A stretch of 64,000 nt of DNA from Rhodoferax sp. GTDB taxonomy: Bacteria; Pseudomonadota; Gammaproteobacteria; Burkholderiales; Burkholderiaceae_C. Shown one piece after another: positions 58,820 through 64,000 of this stretch. The notes beneath the pieces were generated by a model that ran no database searches, had not been told where the DNA came from, and was given only the letters and a program-made list of their open reading frames with translations. Within the stretch, counting starts at the first letter, position 1. Each line of letters begins with the position of its first letter. Location: NCBI GenBank assembly GCA_024235935.1, contig JACKLL010000012.1:40240-104239 (forward strand). The letters are read 5' to 3'. Position numbers and translations under genes: made by a program.

Positions 58820-60298
58820 TCAGTTCCCGCCAGCCTGCGCCAGCACGAAGTCGATGAAGCCGCGCTCGACATTGGCCACCACCAGGCGCAGCCGCACGGT
58901 CTGCCCGATGTCGATCCGGGGTGGTGACCCGACCAGCTTGCCTTCGACCGGCGGCGTGAAAATGCGCACCCAGCTGCCTTCGTCATTGAGGCCGGTCACG
59001 ATGCCGTCGAAGGTCTCGCCGATCCGGTTCTCGAGCACCAGTGCGGCTTCCGACTTGCGGACCCGCCGTTCCACCTTCTGCGCCGCATCCTCCTGCGCCG
59101 TGCACTGGTGCGCCAGTTCGCCGAGCTGCGCGTTGTCGTAGGGCGGATGGGTCTTGGCCAGGACGGCCTTGATCAGCCGTGCCGTGATCAGGTCCGGGAA
59201 GCGCCGGTTGGGCGCGGTGGAATGCATGTAGTCGCGCACCGCCAGCCCGAAATGTCCGATCGGCGGACCGGCCGGGGTTTCCACCACATATTCGCCGCGG
59301 CCCATCAGCTTGACGATGACCAGCGACAGGTCCGGGAAACGCAGCGGGTCGGCGCTGCGGCGCTGCGCCAGGAACAGCTCCAGCGCCTTGCCGTCGGGCT
59401 GCTTGGGCAGTGTCGTGCCGTACTGGTGCGCCAGGTCGACGATGCGCTGCCAGCGTTCCGGTGAGCGCACGATGCGGCGCAAGGACACGCCACCATGGCT
59501 GGCCAGGAAATGCGCGGTACAGCCATTGGTGGCGACCATCAGCTCCTCGATCAGCTGGCGCGCCCGGTTTTGCGGCTGCTCGCGGATGTCGACCACTTTC
59601 TCGCCGTCGAACACTGCGCGTGGCTGGAAGGTCTCGAATTCCAGCGCGCCCTGTTCGCGGCGGCGCGCGCGCAACTGTTGCGCGACGCTGTCCTGGGTGC
59701 GCAGTTGCGCGTCCATTCCGGCAATGGCCCTGGCCGCGGCCGGCAGGTCGCCCTGGCCCTCGAGCCAGTCCGACACCGCGTCATAGGCCAGCTGGGCCTT
59801 GTTGCGCACCAGGGCCTGGAACACCGTCGAGCCGGCCAGGCTGGCGTCCGGGTTGAACACCATGGTGGTCACGATGGCCAGCCGGTCCTCGTCCTGGTTC
59901 AGCGAGGTGAGGTCGGTGGACAGGCGCTCGGGCAGCATCGGAAAAATGCGCGCGCCGGTATAGACCGAGGTGGTGTTGATGGCCGCATGCCGGTCGATGG
60001 CGCTGCCCCTGGGCACCAGCGCATCCACATCGGCCACGGCCACCATGATCTTGACCCGGCCATCGGCCATCACCTCGCTGACGCTGAGCTGGTCGAGGTC
60101 GCGCGAGTCGTCGTTGTCGATCGAGCACCAGTCCAGCGCCCGCAGGTCGGTGGCGGCCGGATCGGTGGCCGGCCCGCGGATGGTGGCGAGCTGGTCCAGA
60201 GCCGCATGCGGAAACTCCGGCTCGAGTCCACGCTCGCGCATGGTGTCGGCCGCGATGCGCGCCAGGTCGGCGCGGGTATGGGGATGGCGTGAAGGCAT
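58820..60298 (-). CDS. RNB-domain ribonuclease (short RNase II type)
   Basis: The 492-residue exoribonuclease has no N-terminal cold-shock domains of the RNase II/R length, a central RNB domain with the Asp cluster SIDNDDSRDLDQL, the long STAPNRRFPDLITARL motif, and a C-terminal S1-like RNA-binding segment (GIVTGLNDEGSWVRIFTPPVEGKL). The fourth Asp of the classical cluster (DIDD) is replaced by Gln here. It probably digests RNA 3' to 5' in the cytoplasm. ATG 60298 was preferred over a longer frame. Confidence 0.85.
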   Translation of the reverse strand: MPSRHPHTRADLARIAADTMRERGLEPEFPHAALDQLATIRGPATDPAATDLRALDWCSIDNDDSRDLDQLSVSEVMADGRVKIMVAVADVDALVPRGSAIDRHAAINTTSVYTGARIFPMLPERLSTDLTSLNQDEDRLAIVTTMVFNPDASLAGSTVFQALVRNKAQLAYDAVSDWLEGQGDLPAAARAIAGMDAQLRTQDSVAQQLRARRREQGALEFETFQPRAVFDGEKVVDIREQPQNRARQLIEELMVATNGCTAHFLASHGGVSLRRIVRSPERWQRIVDLAHQYGTTLPKQPDGKALELFLAQRRSADPLRFPDLSLVIVKLMGRGEYVVETPAGPPIGHFGLAVRDYMHSTAPNRRFPDLITARLIKAVLAKTHPPYDNAQLGELAHQCTAQEDAAQKVERRVRKSEAALVLENRIGETFDGIVTGLNDEGSWVRIFTPPVEGKLVGSPPRIDIGQTVRLRLVVANVERGFIDFVLAQAGGN

Positions 60299-60382
60299 GG
60301 CCCAATATACCCCGCGCGCCGACGCGCAGCAGCGGTGTGCCACCGCCGCTGGCGCGCGCGGCGCCGACCGGCCGCGCGGCGC

Positions 60383-61384
60383 TCAGTACAGCCCGTGCAC
60401 CCGGGCGTGCAGCCGGGCCAGTCCGAGCAGGACGTCGGTGTAGGGCGTCGGCTGCCCGGTAAGTTGGCCCAGTTCGCGCACCGCGGTCACCAGCGCATCG
60501 AGTTCCACCGGCTTGCCTGCCTCGACGTCCTGCAGCATGGATGTCTTGAACGCGCCCAGCTTGCGCGTGACAGCGTGGCGGTCTTGCGGTTCCTGGTCGA
60601 TCTCCAGCCCGATCTGACGGCCGATCTGCCGCGCCTCCAGCATCACCCTGGAGCAAAAGTCGCGTACCAGGTCGTCGTCCATCACCTGCGTGCTGGTCGC
60701 GCCGGTGAATGCGCTGATCGGGTTCATGGTCATGTTGCCCCACAGCTTGAACCAGATGTCGTGCTGGATGCGCTCGGACACCGGCGCCTCGAAGCCGGCC
60801 TGCGTCAGCAAGGCCGACAGTGCCAGCACCCGCGCGCTGCGCTCGCCGGAAGGCTCGCCCAGGATGATCTTGTTGCCGAAGCCATGCTGCACCAGGCCGG
60901 GCGCAGCGACTGCGCAGCTGGCATGCACGACGCTGCCCACGATATGCTGCGGCGCGATGGCCTTGCCGATCACGCCGCCCGGGTCGACCGACTGGAGCTG
61001 CCGTCCCTGCAGATCGCCGCCGAAACCCTGCAGAAACCACCACGGCACGCCGTTCATGGCGCACAGCACCAGCGTGTCGGGGCCCATCAGCGGCGCGATC
61101 TGCCGAACCACCTCGCGCAGGGCCGGCGCCTTGACGGCGATGACGATCAGGTCCTGCACGCCGAGCGATTTCGGGTCGGCCGTGGCCTGGACGCGATGGG
61201 TTTCGATGCGCTGGGCGTCGCCGCTGCCGATTCGCAGACGCAAACCGTCGTGCTGCAGCGCCGCCAGCGTACGGCCGCGTGCCAGCAGGGAAACGTCGCA
61301 GCCGGCGCGTGCCAGGCCGGCGCCCAGCCAGCCGCCGATGGCGCCGACACCGACGATGCATGTCTTGTTGAGCTTGGTGGTCAT
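60383..61384 (-). CDS. panE: 2-dehydropantoate 2-reductase family enzyme
   Basis: The 333-residue NADP-dependent reductase has the Rossmann motif VGVGAIGGWLGAGLARAG (about 10-27), VIAVKAPALREVVRQI, and the ApbA C-terminal domain with Lys and Asn in KLWGNMTMNPISAFTGA. PanE makes pantoate for coenzyme A, but paralogues reduce other ketoacids. It follows a class II aldolase/HpaI operon by nine bases and may reduce the aldol product rather than ketopantoate. The symbol marks the family only. Confidence 0.75.
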   Translation of the reverse strand: MTTKLNKTCIVGVGAIGGWLGAGLARAGCDVSLLARGRTLAALQHDGLRLRIGSGDAQRIETHRVQATADPKSLGVQDLIVIAVKAPALREVVRQIAPLMGPDTLVLCAMNGVPWWFLQGFGGDLQGRQLQSVDPGGVIGKAIAPQHIVGSVVHASCAVAAPGLVQHGFGNKIILGEPSGERSARVLALSALLTQAGFEAPVSERIQHDIWFKLWGNMTMNPISAFTGATSTQVMDDDLVRDFCSRVMLEARQIGRQIGLEIDQEPQDRHAVTRKLGAFKTSMLQDVEAGKPVELDALVTAVRELGQLTGQPTPYTDVLLGLARLHARVHGLY

Positions 61385-61393
61385 GGGTGTGGT

Positions 61394-62170
61394 TCAGTTC
61401 CTGAAGCTGGCATCCTGGCGTTCGACCAGCCGCACCAGTGCAGCGAACATGTCCTCGCCGGCGCCGTGGCCAGGCTTGAACTGCAGGGCGTCCTGCGCAC
61501 AGCGCGCCGCGACCGCGGCCGGAATCGGGATGGCGGGCCCCATGCTCAGCGTTGCCAGCTGGATTTCGCAGGCGCGCTGCAGTGTCCACAGGGTTGCGAA
61601 AGTCTGCGGCAGTGTCTCGCCCCAGGCCAGCAGACCATGGTTGCGCAGGATCACCGCTGGTTTTCGGCCGATGCTCGCCAGCAGGCGCGGCCCTTCGTCG
61701 GCATGGATGGTAATGCCCTCGAAGTCGTGGTACGCCACCCGGTCCTGCATCTGGGCACTGTAGAAATTGTTCGCCTGCAGGCCGCCTTGCAGGCAGGCCA
61801 CGGCCATGCCGGCCGTGGTGTGCGTGTGCATCACGCAGTGCGCGCCGGGCAGGCCTTCGTGGATTGCCGCGTGCACGGTGAACCCGGCCGGATTCACCGG
61901 ATGCGCCGACCCGTCGAGCACCCGGCCGTGCGAATCGATCTTGACCAGGTTGCTGGCCGTGACCTCGCTGTAGTGCAGGCCGAACGGGTTGATCAGAAAC
62001 TGGCGCTCGCCGCCGGCGACGCTGTCGGGCACGCGCAAGGTGATGTGGTTGTAGATCAGCTCGGTCCAGCCCAGGCTGGCGAACACGCGGTAACAGGCCG
62101 CCAGTTGCACCCGGGCGGCGCGTTCGTCCGGGTGCCACGGGGCCGATGCCGAACGACCGGGTTCAACCAT
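61394..62170 (-). CDS. Class II aldolase/adducin family protein
   Basis: The 258-residue protein has the class II aldolase fold: YRVFASLGWTELIYNHITLRVP, and the zinc site HCVMHTHTTAGMAVA (two adjacent His) with a further His in RNHGLLAWGETL. It probably splits or decarboxylates a hydroxy-keto acid in the cytoplasm. It overlaps the end of the hpaI gene by eight bases and is followed by PanE nine bases later. ATG 62170 was chosen. Substrate unknown. Confidence 0.85.
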   Translation of the reverse strand: MVEPGRSASAPWHPDERAARVQLAACYRVFASLGWTELIYNHITLRVPDSVAGGERQFLINPFGLHYSEVTASNLVKIDSHGRVLDGSAHPVNPAGFTVHAAIHEGLPGAHCVMHTHTTAGMAVACLQGGLQANNFYSAQMQDRVAYHDFEGITIHADEGPRLLASIGRKPAVILRNHGLLAWGETLPQTFATLWTLQRACEIQLATLSMGPAIPIPAAVAARCAQDALQFKPGHGAGEDMFAALVRLVERQDASFRN

Positions 62171-62960
62171 AGGTCTTGTCGCCGGCGGTGGGTGCGGGAG
62201 CCGCCATGAACTCGGCGGCCAGCGCATTGGTCCCGCGCATCAGGATGCCGGTATCCAGGCCGACCGCGACGAACAGTGCGCCGAGTTCGAGGTAGCGCCG
62301 GGCCAGTGTGGTGTCGGGCGTCAGGATGCCGGGGGCCTTGCCGGCCTTGAGGATACGGCTGATCGCGTCTTCGATGGCTGCCTGCACCTCGGGGTGGCCC
62401 GGGTTGCCCACATGGCCCAGCGACGCCGACAGGTCGGCCGGCCCGATGAACACGCCGTCGACACCGTCGATGCCGGCAATCGCGTCCAGGTTGGACAAGG
62501 CCAGTCGGGTCTCGGCTTGCACCAGCAGACAGATCTGGGCATTGGCCTCGTGCGTGTAACGCGGGTAGCGACCCCAGCGTGAGGCACGGGCACCGGCCAT
62601 GCCGCGGATGCCGTCGGGCGGGTAGCGGCAGGCCTGCACCAGGGCGCGCGCCTGCTCCGGCGTGTCGACCATCGGCACCAGCAGATTGGGCACCCCCAGG
62701 TCCAGGTATTGCTTGATCAGTGCGGTGTCGCCTACCGGAACGCGGCAGACCGGCTGGCTGCGGTAGGCGGCAATCGTCTGCAGCTGAACCAGCATGCTTT
62801 GCAGGTCGTTGGGTGTGTGTTCGCCATCGAGCAGCAGCCAGTCGAAGCCGGCGCCGGCGCAGATCTCGGTGCTCATCGTGTTGGCCAGGCTGAGCCACAG
62901 GCCGATCTGGGCCTGCCGGTTCTGCAGGGCCTGCTTGAAGGTATTGGTGGGCGTTTGCAT
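62163..62960 (-). CDS. hpaI: 4-Hydroxy-2-oxoheptanedioate aldolase HpaI
   Basis: The 265-residue divalent-metal aldolase matches E. coli HpaI closely in QIGLWLSLAN, GAGFDWLLLDGEHTPND, IRGMAGARASRWGR, VDGVFIGPADLSASLGHVGNP and RYLELGALFVAVG. HpaI cleaves 4-hydroxy-2-oxoheptanedioate to pyruvate and succinate semialdehyde in homoprotocatechuate breakdown; relatives accept other oxo-acid donors. It lies 39 bases after hpaF, and the catalytic metal residues (His, Glu, Asp) are present. Confidence 0.9.
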   Translation of the reverse strand: MQTPTNTFKQALQNRQAQIGLWLSLANTMSTEICAGAGFDWLLLDGEHTPNDLQSMLVQLQTIAAYRSQPVCRVPVGDTALIKQYLDLGVPNLLVPMVDTPEQARALVQACRYPPDGIRGMAGARASRWGRYPRYTHEANAQICLLVQAETRLALSNLDAIAGIDGVDGVFIGPADLSASLGHVGNPGHPEVQAAIEDAISRILKAGKAPGILTPDTTLARRYLELGALFVAVGLDTGILMRGTNALAAEFMAAPAPTAGDKTYG

Positions 62961-62999
62961 GGGTCTCCTTATGGGGTGAGAGCGGATGGCAAGGGCGGG

Positions 63000-63419
63000 T
63001 CAGCTCGGTGCGCCGATGGACGCCTGAAACAGTGGATGCAGGTTGCTGTGCTTGGCGTCGAACACCTCGTGTCCCTCGTCGATCTGCAGCGTGATGCCGA
63101 TATGGCGCTCCTTGAACACCGGCTGGAAGTGGGCCTTGGCGCACATCAGCAAGGCATCGCCGACGCGCTTGTGGGTGCTGGCACTGCGGCCATGGGCCAT
63201 GCGCATGTTCAGGTACACGAAGGCATAGTCGGCCTTGCCGTCGGCCACGGCGAAGTGGGCGGCCGGATAGGCCAGCACGCGGGTGCCGCCGGTCGGGAAC
63301 ACCGGCTTGCCATCATCGTCGTGGGTTTGCAGCATGGTGTCGGCCAGCGCGCGGCACAGGACCGTCATATTGGTTTCTGGGTCCAGATTGGGGGTGTAGA
63401 GCACAACGAGGTGGGGCAT
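63000..63419 (-). CDS. hpaF: 5-Carboxymethyl-2-hydroxymuconate isomerase (HpaF/HpcD type)
   Basis: The 139-residue tautomerase-fold enzyme starts MPHLVVLYTPNL, so the N-terminal Pro2 acts as general base after Met removal. Other marks are DYAFVYLNMRMAHGRSASTHKRVGDAL and FKERHIGITLQIDEGHEVFDAK, which match HpcD. It isomerises the ring-cleavage product of homoprotocatechuate. It heads an operon with hpaI, class II aldolase and PanE; the other hpa genes are not in this window. Confidence 0.85.
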   Translation of the reverse strand: MPHLVVLYTPNLDPETNMTVLCRALADTMLQTHDDDGKPVFPTGGTRVLAYPAAHFAVADGKADYAFVYLNMRMAHGRSASTHKRVGDALLMCAKAHFQPVFKERHIGITLQIDEGHEVFDAKHSNLHPLFQASIGAPS

Positions 63420-63523
63420 GGGTCAGTCTTCCTGCGCAGGTCTCATCAAATGTAGCCGGGCTTTGCACAGGGTACAGGACGTGGCGTGCCTGCGTTGGAC
63501 GGGCCGGGCGCTAACATGGCCCC

Positions 63524-64000
63524 ATGGCAAAGGACAAAAGCGTTTATACCTGCACCGACTGTGGCGGCACCAGCCCGAAATGGCTGGGCAAGTGCCCGGC
63601 CTGCGGCGCCTGGAACACCTTGATCGAATCGGTGGCACAGGACCACCCGGCCGGCGCGGTGCGCAACCGCTTTGCGTCGCTGGCCAGGACGGCCGAAGTC
63701 ACGACACTGGGCGCCATCGACGCGGTCGAGACCGAACGCACGCCGACCGGGCATGAGGAACTCGACCGGGTGCTCGGCGGCGGCATTGTCGAAGGCGGTG
63801 TGGTGCTGATCGGTGGCGACCCCGGCATCGGCAAGTCCACGCTGCTGCTGCAGGCCATGCACAGCCTGCAGGGCGCCGGCCACCGCACGCTGTACGTGAC
63901 GGGCGAGGAAAGCGGCGCCCAGGTGGCGCTGCGCGCGCGCCGCCTCGGCCTGGAGCAATCCCAGGTATCGGTGCTGGCCGAAATCGCGCTGGACAAGATT
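63524..64000 (+). CDS. radA: DNA repair protein RadA (5' part, cut by window edge)
   Basis: The first 159 codons of RadA: the N-terminal zinc finger CTDCGGTSPKWLGKCPACGAW, a linker, and the RecA-like core with P-loop GGDPGIGKSTLLLQ and the GEESGAQVALRARRLGL segment. RadA drives branch migration in recombinational repair. The gene continues beyond the right edge. alr lies seven kilobases upstream with unrelated genes in between. Confidence 0.95.
   Translation, partial: MAKDKSVYTCTDCGGTSPKWLGKCPACGAWNTLIESVAQDHPAGAVRNRFASLARTAEVTTLGAIDAVETERTPTGHEELDRVLGGGIVEGGVVLIGGDPGIGKSTLLLQAMHSLQGAGHRTLYVTGEESGAQVALRARRLGLEQSQVSVLAEIALDKI

Overview
The window looks like a stretch of chromosome from a high-GC betaproteobacterium, probably Burkholderiales. 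This is inferred from three orphan Bug/TctC-type periplasmic solute-binding proteins, the lplT/alr pair with radA nearby, the comM, glnK-amtB and GTP-type pckG genes, and PEP-CTERM proteins. No tRNA, rRNA, CRISPR array, insertion sequence or phage gene was seen. Most of the window is coding. Only two gaps exceed 300 bases (14142-14610 and 32347-32877).

Left third (1-21319): catabolic and regulatory modules. Positions 1-2640 hold a minus-strand operon (amidohydrolase, two-domain VOC dioxygenase, FAH-family hydrolase cut by the window edge) facing a LysR gene. Positions 3761-6289 are a nitric-oxide module: nsrR facing nnrS, a DUF2249 protein and a 7Fe ferredoxin, with two inverted repeats between. 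Positions 6293-9295 pair a NicX-like ring-cleavage dioxygenase with a Bug protein under a divergent GntR regulator. Positions 10139-14141 look like one operon: exported lipoprotein hydrolase, Bug protein, cytosolic paralogous hydrolase, sulfatase. An amidase faces it. A sigma-54 activator of TyrR type faces dadA, which has a near-perfect -24/-12 promoter. A third Bug gene faces a Crp-type regulator.

Middle (21346-30262): all genes are on the minus strand. A tandem AAA+ ATPase is followed by two pairs, each a secreted protein gene directly upstream of a membrane GGDEF-EAL gene. The first pair is a TRAP DctP-like binding protein with a four-base overlap into its GGDEF-EAL partner. The second is a cysteine-free molybdopterin-fold protein followed by its GGDEF-EAL partner. 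This resembles the NspS/MbaA arrangement and is the best candidate here for an undescribed sensing system.

Right half (30432-64000): mostly housekeeping and metabolism. It includes a PaaI-type thioesterase, pckG with a strong terminator, a LysR regulator, a phosphoesterase, a universal stress protein behind an FNR/ANR-type promoter, a TetR regulator and a DsbA-like protein. It also holds a PEP-CTERM metalloprotease candidate, comM, and glnK-amtB under a sigma-54 promoter. These are followed by aldose epimerase and lactonase next to glcE-glcF (without glcD), a triple-PAS GGDEF-EAL protein, glutathione peroxidase, a diguanylate cyclase, lplT/alr, cbpA-cbpM, a PEP-CTERM serine protease, an RNB ribonuclease, a PanE/aldolase/HpaI/HpaF operon, and the start of radA.

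Functions were read from motifs and remembered family features only. No database search was run.
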